Positions 1 to 9,474 of a stretch of DNA of 64,000 bases are shown here, piece by piece. The notes beneath the pieces are model-generated. The model was not told the origin of the DNA and searched no databases. It saw nothing but the letters and a program-made list of their open reading frames with translations. Position 1 is the stretch's first letter. The number at the start of each line of letters is the position of its first letter. A program made the translations under genes and the position numbers. The DNA is from Gilvimarinus gilvus (GTDB lineage: Bacteria > Pseudomonadota > Gammaproteobacteria > Pseudomonadales > Cellvibrionaceae): positions 55,090 through 119,089 of the forward strand of contig NZ_JAULRU010000783.1 in the NCBI RefSeq assembly GCF_030518155.1, written 5' to 3'.

Positions 1-838
1 ATCCAGAAGACAAGAGCAATGCGGCAACAGAGCCATAATGCGCCGCGCTGTGGCCTAGGCTCTCTGACAAGTGATGCAGAAAAGGCAAACTGTGCACTAT
101 GATGCCGCCGCCGACCAGAAACATAGCGGCCGTTCCTGCAATGGATAAAAATTTCATTAATTTAGGTGCAAAGGCCAATAATAATTGGCCGAGTTTGATG
201 CTAAATGGTTGCTTGCTTTGACTTAAGTGCAGCCCGGCATCGTCGATTTTTACAATGCCGGCGACCAAGCCATAAACCGTCACGCTCATTCCCAAAGCAA
301 TAATACAAAGAACGATGACTTGGCTGGTGAGCGCCGCACTGGCTACCGCGCCGAGCGTGATCGTAATAATTTCAGCCGAAAGTATAAAATCAGTTCGTAT
401 GGCGCCTTTGATTTTTTGCTTTTCAAACGCCACCATATCTACATCGGTCTGCGCAATCGCCTGGAGGCGGGCCTTATGCTCATTGTCATCTTCAGTTTTT
501 GAGTGCAGCCACTTGTGAGCCACTTTCTCGAAGCCTTCAAAACATAAAAAGCAGCCACCTACCATCAGCAAGGGGATAATCAGCCAGGGCAAAAATACGC
601 TGATGAGCATTGCAGCAGGGACCAGAATGACCTTGTTGATGAGAGAGCCTTTAAATACGGCCCAAACCACCGGTAATTCACGTTCGGCGCGCACTCCCGT
701 GACTTGTTCCGCATTGAGTGCCAGATCGTCACCGAGCACGCCCGCCGTTTTCTTGGCGGCAACTTTAGTCATGATGGATATGTCATCCAGTAAAGTCGCT
801 ATGTCATCCAGCAGAGCAAGTAGGCTAGTTCCGGCCAT
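1..838 (-). CDS. DUF808 (YedI-type) inner-membrane protein, 3' end outside window
   Basis: The minus strand is open from an ATG at 838 to the window edge (279 codons). The protein starts [20 protein letters not shown], continues with a conserved [16 protein letters not shown] segment, and then has long hydrophobic segments (around residues 80-100, 160-200 and 235-260). This order is diagnostic of the DUF808/YedI family, polytopic inner-membrane proteins of about 300 residues with no established biochemical role. Only the last few tens of residues are missing. No operon partner is visible; the next gene upstream is on the other strand. Family assignment is from recognition of the N-terminal block; function is unknown. 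Confidence 0.9.
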   Translation of the reverse strand, partial: MAGTSLLALLDDIATLLDDISIMTKVAAKKTAGVLGDDLALNAEQVTGVRAERELPVVWAVFKGSLINKVILVPAAMLISVFLPWLIIPLLMVGGCFLCFEGFEKVAHKWLHSKTEDDNEHKARLQAIAQTDVDMVAFEKQKIKGAIRTDFILSAEIITITLGAVASAALTSQVIVLCIIALGMSVTVYGLVAGIVKIDDAGLHLSQSKQPFSIKLGQLLLAFAPKLMKFLSIAGTAAMFLVGGGIIVHSLPFLHHLSESLGHSAAHYGSVAALLLSSG

Positions 839-1222
839 AAATTATTTCTCTTGTGCGAGGGTTGCCAACATTTTTGGGTAAGCCAAGGTTTTATCGGGCT
901 TTTGTTCGCGCCTAACTGTCAGGGCTATGCATTTAAAAATAACCGATATATTGACCCAGGGTAGCATTGCGATGAGCGCCAATCGGTGAATATCAATTTG
1001 CTAAGCGCCCTCGCAATGCCGCGATGGCGTTGATACTAATACTTTTACCGTTACAGTGATACCGGGCGAGCCAGATCAGGTAGGCTCGTTATCTGTTATC
1101 CCTTCCTCAGCCGCTGAGCCATGGCTTGTATGGTTCGAAGCTGCGCTCGACAATTCAATACTATACCCCCTCGTGCCTGCGCTACTTTGGTATTTTTAAT
1201 TCTATTGGGTAGGTCGCTATGT

Positions 1223-1276
1223 GTAAAGTATACTTGACATGGCGGTGCGCGCTCACTAAAGTAAAGTCTACTTTAC
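1223..1276. promoter_or_regulatory. Two near-palindromic operators overlapping a promoter
   Basis: Two 16-bp near-palindromes, GTAAAGTATACTTGAC (1223-1238) and GTAAAGTCTACTTTAC (1261-1276), share the pattern GTAAAGT-ACTT-AC and lie 38 bp apart. A TTGACA at 1234-1239 and TAAAGT at 1257-1262 (17-bp spacer) could form the promoter, so the operators would cover both the -35 and -10 regions. The natural ligand is the Xre-type protein encoded two genes downstream (1725-1916); autoregulation is inferred. The rest of the 839-1299 gap shows no gene. Confidence 0.65.
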
Positions 1277-1299
1277 ATGGCTAATGGCGGAGGTTTGTT

Positions 1300-1728
1300 A
1301 TGTTCAAGGTCAAGTCAGAGGCGTCCGAGGATTCATATGCGGGCCGATTACAACAGTCGACGCTGGCGTTTGTGGCCTGCACATTTGTTTGGGCCGGGTC
1401 ATTCGTACTGATCGATAAAGCCCATCTAATAGGCTGGTTAGGTTCCGAAGGTGTGCCCGCACTGCTGGCAATCTGCTTAAATACCTTGCTGGGGCTGGCT
1501 ACCGTGGTGGTATACATTCGCCATTTACGGGATATGGATGAGCTGCAGCAAAAAATTCAGCTGCAGGCTATGGGTTTTGCATTGGGCTTGACCCTTGTTG
1601 GCGCGTTCGCTTATTCGCTGTTCATCACCACGGGCTTTGTTACCGAGCCTGAAGTTAAGGACATAATCCTGTTACTGACGGGAAGCTACATATTCGCGGT
1701 ACTCTTTGGGTTGGTGAAGTATCGATGA
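1300..1728 (+). CDS. Four-helix membrane protein paired with an Xre regulator
   Basis: This is a 142-residue protein with four predicted transmembrane stretches (about 24-40, 52-72, 88-107 and 119-138). The charged segment HLRDMDELQQKIQLQA lies between helices 2 and 3. It has no signal peptide or catalytic motif. Its last codons overlap the start of the Xre regulator (ATGA, 1725-1728), so the two are translationally coupled. Such membrane-protein/short-HTH pairs are common in proteobacteria, and the membrane protein is usually annotated only as hypothetical. An aggAGG-like ribosome site precedes the ATG at 1300. Function unknown; a regulator-sensing role is inference from context. Confidence 0.75.
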   Translation: MFKVKSEASEDSYAGRLQQSTLAFVACTFVWAGSFVLIDKAHLIGWLGSEGVPALLAICLNTLLGLATVVVYIRHLRDMDELQQKIQLQAMGFALGLTLVGAFAYSLFITTGFVTEPEVKDIILLLTGSYIFAVLFGLVKYR

Positions 1729-1916
1729 ATAATCATCTAAAGGCCTTGCGGGCAGAGCGCAATTGGACACAGGCAGAGCTCGCACAGGCTCTCGGGGTCT
1801 CCCGTCAAACCGTTAATGCGATAGAAAAAGGCAAGTTTGATCCGAGCCTACCCTTAGCGTTTAAGCTGTCGCGCTTATTTGATCGGCCTATCGAATCCAT
1901 ATTTTCTGATCAGTAG
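1725..1916 (+). CDS. Short Xre/Cro-type HTH regulator
   Basis: This 63-residue protein is essentially one Cro/CI helix-turn-helix: residues 14-34 (WTQAELAQALGVSRQTVNAI) form the HTH, and the C-terminal LFDRPIESIF matches the usual end of the small YgzD/Xre family. It overlaps the preceding membrane gene by four bases. The paired palindromes at 1223-1276 upstream of the operon are the likely binding sites, making this an autoregulator. DNA-binding is certain from the motif; the regulon beyond its own operon is not visible. Confidence 0.9.
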   Translation: MNNHLKALRAERNWTQAELAQALGVSRQTVNAIEKGKFDPSLPLAFKLSRLFDRPIESIFSDQ

Positions 1917-2123
1917 CACGCCTAACAGCTTTGATGTTTCGGGCCCTTGGGCCATAAATCGCAACAAGTGGCACTTTTACTTTGAACGATGAAAACTGGC
2001 ACGTTTTTATGCAGGTGCCATTTGGTCAAAGTGGGACGCCCTTCGCTCTTAACACCATTACAGTGCCCGCGTCGCTGCCGGTTGGGATACCGGTTAAGCG
2101 TAACGACTTTTGGAGTGGAGTGA

Positions 2124-2693
2124 ATGAAGTTAGCGTATCCGTTGGCGGGCGTAACCATTTTATTGGTGTGCATGTGGCTAATGCCCAGTCACCAGGTCGA
2201 TAGCAAAGCTAAGCAGAGCAACTCAGTCTATTTGGGAGAAGCGCTGAGAGCCGCCCCGGCAGACCCGTTACATATGCGTATTCGCCAAATGCAGGCTCGC
2301 CGCCCCGGCGTGCGCTATCGGGTACATGAAGTGCAGGCGGCGCTGGCCGAGCCGAGCCTGTGGACGTTGGTTGTACCCAGTGCTCACACCCCGTCAAAGT
2401 GGCCCGTGCATTTGAATCGCCTAAAACTCGAAAGCCTTCTGGTGGGCGATCAAATACACATTCAAATGCCGCCAGAGGGCACGGACCATGTTGCGATCAT
2501 TGAGCGGGTGACCCAAACCTTAGACGGTCTTACCTGGTTTGCCCGATTTGCAGACGACACAGCTGGCGGCCAGGCCAGCATTAAGCTCACTTTGCGCGCA
2601 GGGCAAGTAGGGGCTGCTATTGACAGTAAAGAGGGTAAGTTTGCATTGGAGGTGTCAAAGCAAGGCGCTTGGCTGATAGCCGGACACGATTAA
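2124..2693 (+). CDS. Exported protein of unknown function
   Basis: This 189-residue product begins with a basic residue followed by a hydrophobic core (LAYPLAGVTILLVCMWLM), which fits a signal peptide or N-terminal anchor. The mature part has a repeated beta-strand character with HVAIIERV and LTWFARF stretches. I do not recognise a family; it resembles secreted beta-rich domains found ahead of exported peptidases, but no catalytic site is present. A ggagtggagtgaATG context gives a good ribosome site. It stands alone between the Xre operon and tRNA-Arg. Confidence 0.6.
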   Translation: MKLAYPLAGVTILLVCMWLMPSHQVDSKAKQSNSVYLGEALRAAPADPLHMRIRQMQARRPGVRYRVHEVQAALAEPSLWTLVVPSAHTPSKWPVHLNRLKLESLLVGDQIHIQMPPEGTDHVAIIERVTQTLDGLTWFARFADDTAGGQASIKLTLRAGQVGAAIDSKEGKFALEVSKQGAWLIAGHD

Positions 2694-2721
2694 GAAGACA
2701 CAGCTTCCAAACTAAAGAAAA

Positions 2722-2798
2722 TGGCGCACCCGGCGCGATTTGAACGCGCGACCAACGGCTTCGGAAACCGCTACTCTATCCAACTGAGCTACGGGTGC
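2722..2798 (-). tRNA. tRNA-Arg (anticodon CCG)
   Basis: The minus strand folds as a complete 77-nt tRNA with CCA encoded: acceptor GCACCCG (2798-2792) pairs with CGGGTGC before the discriminator G and CCA, the D arm has AGCTCAGTTGGATAGAG, and the T arm has GTTCAAATC. The anticodon loop reads TTCCGAA between GCGGT and GCCGT stems, giving anticodon CCG, which reads CGG (Arg). tRNA genes are common integration targets, but no element is attached here; the 36-bp repeat begins in its 5' end. Confidence 0.93.
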
Positions 2799-2831
2799 GT
2801 AATCAGGCTTATTAAACTGGCCCTGTGCCAG
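2796..2831. repeat. 36-bp direct repeat, copy 1 (tRNA-Arg leader)
   Basis: The sequence from TGCGTAATCAGGC to CCTGTGCCAG (2796-2831) recurs exactly at 3131-3166. Copy 1 includes the first three bases of tRNA-Arg and what would be its promoter/leader. The interval of 2832-3130 holds no gene; near 2955-2968 it contains CCCAACTGAGCT, a D-arm-like motif on the minus strand. The layout suggests a former tandem tRNA with its leader, now degraded. Confidence 0.8.
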
Positions 2832-3130
2832 TGTTCAGATCGTAGCGCTGATCGCGCTACCTCTCTCCCCTCACTTACGTTCGGGTCCGGTCTTCCAGCG
2901 CAGCTGAAAGCCGTTCGGCGGCGCGCAAAGCGGCGCTTTGCAAACACTTGCCTCACCCAACTGAGCTGAGTCTCGCAACAGGCTTACCAACCATAGATCG
3001 CGTCGCCAAAAAGGATAGTCCGGTGTTGTAAAAGCTCAATGTAGCACCACTACATCTTCACTTTTACGCCTTGTTCTATTCATTTTGTCTAAGCTCCTTT
3101 ATGGTCGTTAAACCTATTGCGAGCCTAGGA

Positions 3131-3166
3131 TGCGTAATCAGGCTTATTAAACTGGCCCTGTGCCAG
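3131..3166. repeat. 36-bp direct repeat, copy 2
   Basis: This is an exact copy of 2796-2831. On the minus strand it is followed by GCATCCTAGGCTC, a degenerate match to the 5' end of tRNA-Arg (GCACCCGTAGCTC), so this may be the leader of a dead second tRNA-Arg. The stretch 2799-3343 contains no other supported feature. Confidence 0.75.
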
Positions 3167-3343
3167 CTCTGCTTTATGGCCGGTGACCATCTTTGCGGAG
3201 GGCGCATTCTACTAATACTCAGCGTGATCGTCTATGGCGGACTTAGTCTGAGCGCTGGGTTGTTCACCTATAGGGTGATTTCTGGCTATAATGCGCGCCT
3301 GACAATAGTACAGTGACACTGTTCAACCACAGAGGAAGCATCC

Positions 3344-3775
3344 GTGAGCCAAGCGAGAAAAATCATCGGCCTAATGGTCGCACTGGGATTGGGGCTTATG
3401 GCCTCCAGTATTGCTTTCAGCCAGTCTGCGGCTGTAAATGACAAAGTAGCCGAGCGTATTGCTCCGGCGGGTAGCTCGTGTATGTCGGGCGACGACTGTG
3501 CAGCGGCCCCGGTAGCGGCGGCCAGCAGCGGTCCACGTTCAGGTGAAGATGTGTATAACACCTCGTGCAATACCTGCCACGGCATGGGTGTGGCGGGCGC
3601 GCCTAAATATGGGGAAGCGGCTGACTGGACCGATCGTATCGCCAAAGGTATGGACACGTTGAATGATCACGCGATCAACGGCTTTAATGCCATGCCGCCG
3701 ATGGGTTTGTGCGCGACTTGCAGTGACGAAGAAGTGATAGCTGCGGTTGAATACCTGGTAGAAAATAGCCAGTAA
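3344..3775 (+). CDS. Cytochrome c5 family protein
   Basis: This 143-residue periplasmic class I cytochrome has a signal peptide (about 1-27, ending SSIAFSQ), a haem-binding CNTCH motif near residue 74, and a C-terminal NAMPPMGLCATCSDEEVIAA block. That block holds the axial Met and the extra Cys pair typical of cytochrome c5. It acts as a soluble or membrane-associated electron carrier. The start is GTG at 3344 with AGAGGA at 3331-3336. It is monocistronic, followed by its own terminator. In Pseudomonas a cytochrome c5 gene also lies near rep (recollection), which supports orthology. Confidence 0.92.
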   Translation: MSQARKIIGLMVALGLGLMASSIAFSQSAAVNDKVAERIAPAGSSCMSGDDCAAAPVAAASSGPRSGEDVYNTSCNTCHGMGVAGAPKYGEAADWTDRIAKGMDTLNDHAINGFNAMPPMGLCATCSDEEVIAAVEYLVENSQ

Positions 3776-3795
3776 TTTGTAGTCATTATTGCTTA

Positions 3796-3820
3796 AAAAC
3801 CCGCTTCGGCGGGTTTTTTT
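3796..3820 (+). terminator. Rho-independent terminator after cytochrome c5
   Basis: The stem CCCGC-TTCG-GCGGG (3800-3813) with a tetraloop is followed by a run of seven T. It sits about 20 bp after the cytochrome stop and is preceded by an A run, so it may also work for transcripts from the opposite side. Confidence 0.9.
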
Positions 3821-3872
3821 GTTTTTGTATATGGAGAACGGTTGACGGGCAACGGAAAACGAATAGACTTTT

Positions 3873-3919
3873 CCCGTACCCCGTACCCCGTACCCCGTAC
3901 CCCGTACCCCGTACCCCGT
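3873..3919. repeat. Heptanucleotide tandem repeat (CCCGTAC)n
   Basis: About 6.7 perfect tandem copies of CCCGTAC run from 3873 to 3919 and end exactly at the stop codon of rep on the opposite strand. There is no spacer between units, so this is a microsatellite and not a CRISPR. Such repeats vary in copy number by slippage; here variation would change only the 3' flank of rep. Confidence 0.95.
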
Positions 3920-5928
3920 CAATCAAACATATTCAATAAGCTACTCAAGGTCTGCTCGCCGGTGGCTTTTACCTGCTCTTTAGTGGCCGGTGAGAAGCCT
4001 TCGTAGGCAATATCATCCTGAGGCAACTCGCTGATAAAGCGGCTGGGAGTGGTCTCTGACACTTCGCCGTATTGTTTACGTTTCCCTGCCAATGTCATAG
4101 CCAAAGTGCGTTGGGCGCGGGTAATTCCTACGTAGGCCAGGCGCCGCTCCTCCTCAATGTTGTCGGTTTCCACGCTATTGCGATGGGGCAGTAAGTCTTC
4201 CTCCATGCCAACCAGATACACGTGGGGGAACTCCAGACCTTTGGAGGCGTGCAAGGTCATCAGTTGCACTTGATCGAGGGTTTCCTCCTCCTCCTGGCGC
4301 TCCAGCAGGTCGCGCAGCACCAGTTTGCTGATGGCGTCCTCCATGGTCAGTTTGTCGCCATCGTCGCCTTTTTCCAGCATCGTACGAATGGAGTCCACTA
4401 GGTAGCGCACGTTCTCCATGCGTTTTTCAGCGGCTTTGGCGCTAGCGGCGTTCTGGTGTAACCACGCCTCATAACCAATATCGTCAATCATTTGCTCAAT
4501 GGCGGCGACGGGTTCGTGGCCACTGCAGCGTTCGACGATACGCTCTATCCAGTGGCCAAAGGTACGCAGTCGCTCCAGGTTCTGCTTGGGAATATGCCGC
4601 TGTAGCGCAATATCATCGGTGGCGGCAAACAAGCTGATATGGCGGTCGCTGGCAAAGCGGCCCAGCGCCTCCAGAGTGCTGGTGCCTATCTGCCGGCGCG
4701 GGGTATTAATAATGCGCAAAAAAGCATTGTCGTCGTCTGGATTCACCAACAGGCGCAGATAGGACATGATGTCCTTAATCTCCGTTTTACCGAAAAATGA
4801 AGAGCCACCACTTATTTTATAGGGCACCTGATGTTGTTGTAGTTTAATCTCCATCAGGCGGCCCTGATGGTTGCCCCGGTATAAAATGGCGTAGTCGCTA
4901 AACTTGCCACCGCGGCGCAGTTTATTGGAGAGTATTTCGGTGGCGACGCGCTCGGCCTCGGCATCCTCACTGGCGCACTTAACGATCCGAATTTCATCGC
5001 CGAGGCCCATCTCGCTCCACAGTGCCTTATCGTACTCGTGCGGGTTGTGGGCAATTAAGTGGTTGGCTACCCGCAGAATACGGCTGGTTGAGCGGTAATT
5101 TTGTTCCAGCTTAATCAGATGCAGGTTGGGGAAGTCCTCTTTCAGCAACACCATATTTTCCGGGCGGGCGCCGCGCCAGGCGTAAATTGACTGATCGTCG
5201 TCACCGACTACGGTCAGGGCATTGCGACCACCCACCAGCTGCTTGACCAGTAAATATTGGCTGGAGTTGGTGTCCTGATACTCGTCCACCAGCAGGTACT
5301 GAATCTTGCGCTGCCAGCGTGCCAGTACTTCAGGATGGGTCATAAACAGATTTACCGGCACCAAAATCAGGTCATCAAAATCTACAGCGTTATAGGCACG
5401 CAGGGCCTGATTGTAGCGCTCGTAGACACGCACCATGGTCAGTTCGGCAGGACTTTGGGCATGCTCTTCGGCGGCTTCGGGCGTGGTGAGGTCATTTTTC
5501 CAGTTGGAAATCTGATGCTGCACCATATCCAGGTGATCGCTGTCGAGCTCGCCGTCCTTAAGCATTAGCTCTTTTAGCAGCGCACGCGCATCTTCGGCAT
5601 CGAAGATGGAAAATCCGGGTTTAAAGCCCAGCGTCTTTGCCTCACGGCGGATGATATTAAGACCGAGGTTGTGAAATGTACTTACCGTGAGTCCTCGCGC
5701 GGCCTTTCCTCGCACCAGCGACCCGACCCGCTCTTTCATTTCACGCGCGGCCTTATTGGTGAATGTCAGGGCGGCAATATGCCGGGCGGGCATTTCACAC
5801 TGCTCGATTAAATAGGCAATTTTGCGGGTTATAACGGACGTCTTGCCAGAGCCGGCCCCAGCCAGAACCAGACAAGGGCCGTCAATGTAATGGACCGCTT
5901 CACTTTGGCGGGGATTGAGTCGGGTCAC
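3919..5928 (-). CDS. rep: ATP-dependent DNA helicase Rep
   Basis: This is an SF1A 3'-5' helicase that helps replication forks past obstacles. Visible motifs: Q motif LNPRQSEAV, Walker A GAGSGKT, motif Ia ALTFTNKAAREMKERV, Walker B VDEYQDTN, motif III VVGDDDQSIYAWRGA, motif IV EQNYRS, motif V LMTLHASKGLEFP and motif VI YVGITRAQ. I choose GTG 5928 (AGAGG upstream, 669 codons) because Rep proteins normally start just before RLNPRQ; an ATG at 5985 would add 19 residues without a ribosome site. It is divergent from the c-di-GMP gene. It is distinguished from UvrD by the overall length and by QDTN with the PENM segment after motif III. Confidence 0.95.
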   Translation of the reverse strand: MTRLNPRQSEAVHYIDGPCLVLAGAGSGKTSVITRKIAYLIEQCEMPARHIAALTFTNKAAREMKERVGSLVRGKAARGLTVSTFHNLGLNIIRREAKTLGFKPGFSIFDAEDARALLKELMLKDGELDSDHLDMVQHQISNWKNDLTTPEAAEEHAQSPAELTMVRVYERYNQALRAYNAVDFDDLILVPVNLFMTHPEVLARWQRKIQYLLVDEYQDTNSSQYLLVKQLVGGRNALTVVGDDDQSIYAWRGARPENMVLLKEDFPNLHLIKLEQNYRSTSRILRVANHLIAHNPHEYDKALWSEMGLGDEIRIVKCASEDAEAERVATEILSNKLRRGGKFSDYAILYRGNHQGRLMEIKLQQHQVPYKISGGSSFFGKTEIKDIMSYLRLLVNPDDDNAFLRIINTPRRQIGTSTLEALGRFASDRHISLFAATDDIALQRHIPKQNLERLRTFGHWIERIVERCSGHEPVAAIEQMIDDIGYEAWLHQNAASAKAAEKRMENVRYLVDSIRTMLEKGDDGDKLTMEDAISKLVLRDLLERQEEEETLDQVQLMTLHASKGLEFPHVYLVGMEEDLLPHRNSVETDNIEEERRLAYVGITRAQRTLAMTLAGKRKQYGEVSETTPSRFISELPQDDIAYEGFSPATKEQVKATGEQTLSSLLNMFD

Positions 5929-6224
5929 AGAGCCTCTGGGTAGAACGCGTGAAAGTGCTGGAGAGTTATTCAACGAGAGTGCCATTGTAACAATGGCATC
6001 GGGCTCTGGGAATCAAAGAGGTAAAGACGCCTTAAATTTGTGCAATTTTTTGCTGAAATGGTGTATGTTTGCTAATCAATCCTAACAGGTTGATTTTGGC
6101 GCAACTACACTGAGGGGCAGGGAGGCGAAGTGTGGCACTCATATTGGCGCCATGGCTAATTGCACAAGCACTCAGAAAAGCTCTTAAGAGCAACGATAAG
6201 ACGGAATTTGCAAGGATTAATCGA

Positions 6225-7961
6225 ATGTCATCCACCACCAGCGTATTGCTGTTGAATGGCGATCAGGAACTGTTAGATCAGATTAGCGCTTGGTTGGACG
6301 AAGTTGCGCCCGGCCAGTACCGCCTTGCGCCCGGAAATACCGAAGAGGATGGCCTGGCCGAGTTATTGTCCGGCGACCACAGTGTTGGCTTGTACTGTTC
6401 GGGCGAAGACCCTATAGCGGCCCGCGATTTACTCAGTTCGGTTAAAAGTCATTTCAGTCCGGTGCCCCTTGTGGTGCTGACCAACCAGATGAATCATATT
6501 CTCGATCGCGAGGCGGTACCGGCAGGCGCCGCAGATTACCTGGCGCTCGATACCCTGAATGCCTATTGGTTGGAGCGAGCCCTGCGCTACGCTATAGAGC
6601 GCAAGCGCACCGAAAAGCACTTGGCCCGCCTGGCTCACCACGACCCTCTAACCGACATTCCCAATCGGGTGCTGTTTCGCGACCGGCTTGAGAACGCCAT
6701 TCGCGTGGCGTCGAGGGATAAATCGCGCTTTGCGTTACTGTTTATCGACCTCGATGATTTCAAGGTGGTGAATGACCGCTACGGCCACGATATTGGCGAT
6801 GGGCTGATTCGCCTGTGTGCCGAAAGGCTGCAGAGCTTGCTGCGGCGCAGCGATTCCATGGCGCGTATGGGGGGCGATGAATTCACTTTGCTTTTGCTCA
6901 ACGTCGAAAGCTCCTCAAGCCTGGCCCATTTGGCAGTAAAAATCATTGAACAAATCACCTCGCCCTATGAAATAGGCGGCTATCAGATTAACGTCGGCTG
7001 CAGTGTCGGTATCGCCTCCTATCCTGAAGCGGGGCACAGCGCCGATTCCCTACTGAAATCGGCCGATTTGGCCATGTACCAGGCCAAGCAAGTCGAAGGC
7101 AGCAACTTCCGCTTTTTCACCGAGGAAATGAATCGCGATGTGCGTTATCGCCTGCGTTTGGAGGAAGACCTGCGCCGGGCAGTGGAGAACAACGAACTGT
7201 ATCTCGAGTATCAGCCGCGCTTTGCGGTACGGTCCGGCAAAGTCGTCGCTTTGGAGGCGTTGCTGCGCTGGAATCACCCGCAAAAAGGTATTTTGAGTGC
7301 GCACAGTTTTATTTCGATTGCCGAAGATACCGGATTGATATTTGCCATTGGTTATTGGGCCATCCGGCGCGCCTGTGAAGACTTACAGCGGCTCAAAAGT
7401 GATGTCGGCATCGATATTAAAATGGCCATTAATTTGTCGGCGCGACAGTTTCGCGATGAATCAATGGTGCAGTACGTGGCTAATATCTTCAGTGATACCG
7501 GCGTTAACCCCGCGCAGATTGAATTTGAACTGACCGAAACAGCACTGATGGAAAACATCGACATGGTCAGCTTGTGCATGCGGCCATTGTCCTATTTTGG
7601 GGTCACCTTCACCCTGGACGACTTTGGTACCGGGAGCTCATCCTTCTTGCACCTGCAGCGCCTGCCAATAGCGGCGCTGAAGATCGATTCTCAGTTTATG
7701 ACCGACCTACTGCGAAGACGCAGCGAACGGCGTTTGGTGTCGGCGATGATGAATCTTGCACACAACCTGGGGAAAGTGGTGGTGGCCGAGGGGGTTGAAA
7801 ATGCCCGTCAGCAGAACTGGCTGGCAGCCGAAGGTTGCGACCAGATGCAGGGCTACTTTTTAGCACCGCCCCAAAGTTACGAGCGTCTGCAAAAAGCCAT
7901 TGTCGGTATGACCCTGGCGGACGTCTCTTTGAATACGCCGCCAGATGATGACGAGGCATAA
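6225..7961 (+). CDS. GGDEF-EAL c-di-GMP signalling protein with N-terminal receiver-like domain
   Basis: From ATG 6225 (AAGGA at 6212-6216) the protein has 578 residues; a GTG at 6132 would add 31 residues with poor support. Order of domains: a degenerate receiver-like domain (about 1-120), GGDEF (about 140-300, intact RMGGDEF, preceded by HHDPLTDIPNR) and EAL (about 315-565). The EAL part carries EALLRW, ELTET, DDFGTGSSS, KID, AEGVEN and QGYFLAPP, the set needed for metal binding and phosphodiesterase activity. Both halves could be active. A GGDEF/EAL gene sits beside rep in Pseudomonas too (recollection; PA5295/ProE), suggesting orthology. Likely role: control of biofilm or motility through c-di-GMP. 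Confidence 0.92.
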   Translation: MSSTTSVLLLNGDQELLDQISAWLDEVAPGQYRLAPGNTEEDGLAELLSGDHSVGLYCSGEDPIAARDLLSSVKSHFSPVPLVVLTNQMNHILDREAVPAGAADYLALDTLNAYWLERALRYAIERKRTEKHLARLAHHDPLTDIPNRVLFRDRLENAIRVASRDKSRFALLFIDLDDFKVVNDRYGHDIGDGLIRLCAERLQSLLRRSDSMARMGGDEFTLLLLNVESSSSLAHLAVKIIEQITSPYEIGGYQINVGCSVGIASYPEAGHSADSLLKSADLAMYQAKQVEGSNFRFFTEEMNRDVRYRLRLEEDLRRAVENNELYLEYQPRFAVRSGKVVALEALLRWNHPQKGILSAHSFISIAEDTGLIFAIGYWAIRRACEDLQRLKSDVGIDIKMAINLSARQFRDESMVQYVANIFSDTGVNPAQIEFELTETALMENIDMVSLCMRPLSYFGVTFTLDDFGTGSSSFLHLQRLPIAALKIDSQFMTDLLRRRSERRLVSAMMNLAHNLGKVVVAEGVENARQQNWLAAEGCDQMQGYFLAPPQSYERLQKAIVGMTLADVSLNTPPDDDEA

Positions 7962-7985
7962 GCTCAGCGCGCCGTTAATCGAATG

Positions 7986-8759
<774 letters not shown>

Positions 8760-8808
8760 TGTAAGTTCTAGTCATAAGTGATATCATAGCACCTACTTCT
8801 AGAGATAA
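8760..8808 (+). other. Left end of the Tn7-like element
   Basis: The end begins TGTAAGTTCTAGTCATAAGT at 8760. The five bases before it (AGCGA, 8755-8759) are the expected target-site duplication; the second copy should abut the right end outside the window. Only 49 bp separate the end from tnsA, leaving room for one or two TnsB sites, shorter than the ends of Tn7 itself. The exact boundary is deduced from loss of ComM homology. Confidence 0.6.
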
Positions 8809-9474
8809 ATGGTAATGAGCTCAAATTTTTATACTTCCAGAGCCAGATTGATCGGTATCACGAACCGGAGTGTCTCCGGTGCTATTCCAGATATTGGCTC
8901 CTATGAGTCTGCACTGGAGAGGGACTTTATGGAACTCGCCCGCTTCGATTCAGGCATTGATAGCGTTATCCCTCAGCCTCTTACTATTACCTACGTTGAT
9001 TCCTTTGGTGTTGAGCGGCCTTATACGCCAGACGGCCTTGTGTATTACCGAGAAGATCTCCGCATCCCTCCGCTACTTTATGAGATCAAGTACCGAGCTG
9101 ACCTAAAAGATCAAAAAAGACAATTGCTTCCTAAGTTGCGAAAGACTCGATCAGTTGCACGCAGAAGGGGATGGAGGTTCAGAGTGCTAACAGAATTAGA
9201 AATTAGAACCCCCTATCTTGCGAACGCTAAGTTTCTTTGGGGTTATAGGGCCTGGGAGGTTGAAGAGCCAATGGCTGAATATGTTCTCACTATTCTTGAT
9301 GATTTGGGAATAGCAGATCCGAGTCTCCTGATGGCCGCTCTTTTTAGCCATAAGCGAGATCAAGCCAAAGTGCTTCCGGTCATTTGGTATTTGATCGCTA
9401 ATGGTCGCATTGTATGCGATCTAGACGCTCCACTCACAATGAAAACATTGATACGAGTGAAAGGTGATTTATGA
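8809..9474 (+). CDS. tnsA: TnsA-like transposon endonuclease
   Basis: This 221-residue PD-(D/E)XK nuclease cuts the 5' strands at the transposon ends so that excision is cut-and-paste. The catalytic set is visible: E37 in SYESALERDF, D75 in YTPDGLVYY, and E92-I-K94 in YEIKY. A C-terminal winged-helix-like region (about 150-221) ends LIRVKGDL, as in TnsA proteins that contact TnsC. The start is ATG 8809; an ATG two codons later is possible. It overlaps tnsB by four bases (ATGA). Presence of TnsA separates this element from TniA-only (Tn5053-like) transposons. Confidence 0.92.
   Translation: MVMSSNFYTSRARLIGITNRSVSGAIPDIGSYESALERDFMELARFDSGIDSVIPQPLTITYVDSFGVERPYTPDGLVYYREDLRIPPLLYEIKYRADLKDQKRQLLPKLRKTRSVARRRGWRFRVLTELEIRTPYLANAKFLWGYRAWEVEEPMAEYVLTILDDLGIADPSLLMAALFSHKRDQAKVLPVIWYLIANGRIVCDLDAPLTMKTLIRVKGDL

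Noticed and set aside
1997..2013. Sigma-54-like promoter TGGCACG...GCA before the exported protein gene
   Set aside because: The GG-to-GC spacing is one base too long for a -24/-12 promoter, which tolerates no change.
2950..2975. Second tRNA on the minus strand
   Set aside because: Only a D-arm-like piece is present; no acceptor stem or T arm can be built.
3873..3919. Possible CRISPR-like array
   Set aside because: The units are seven bases, tandem and without spacers.
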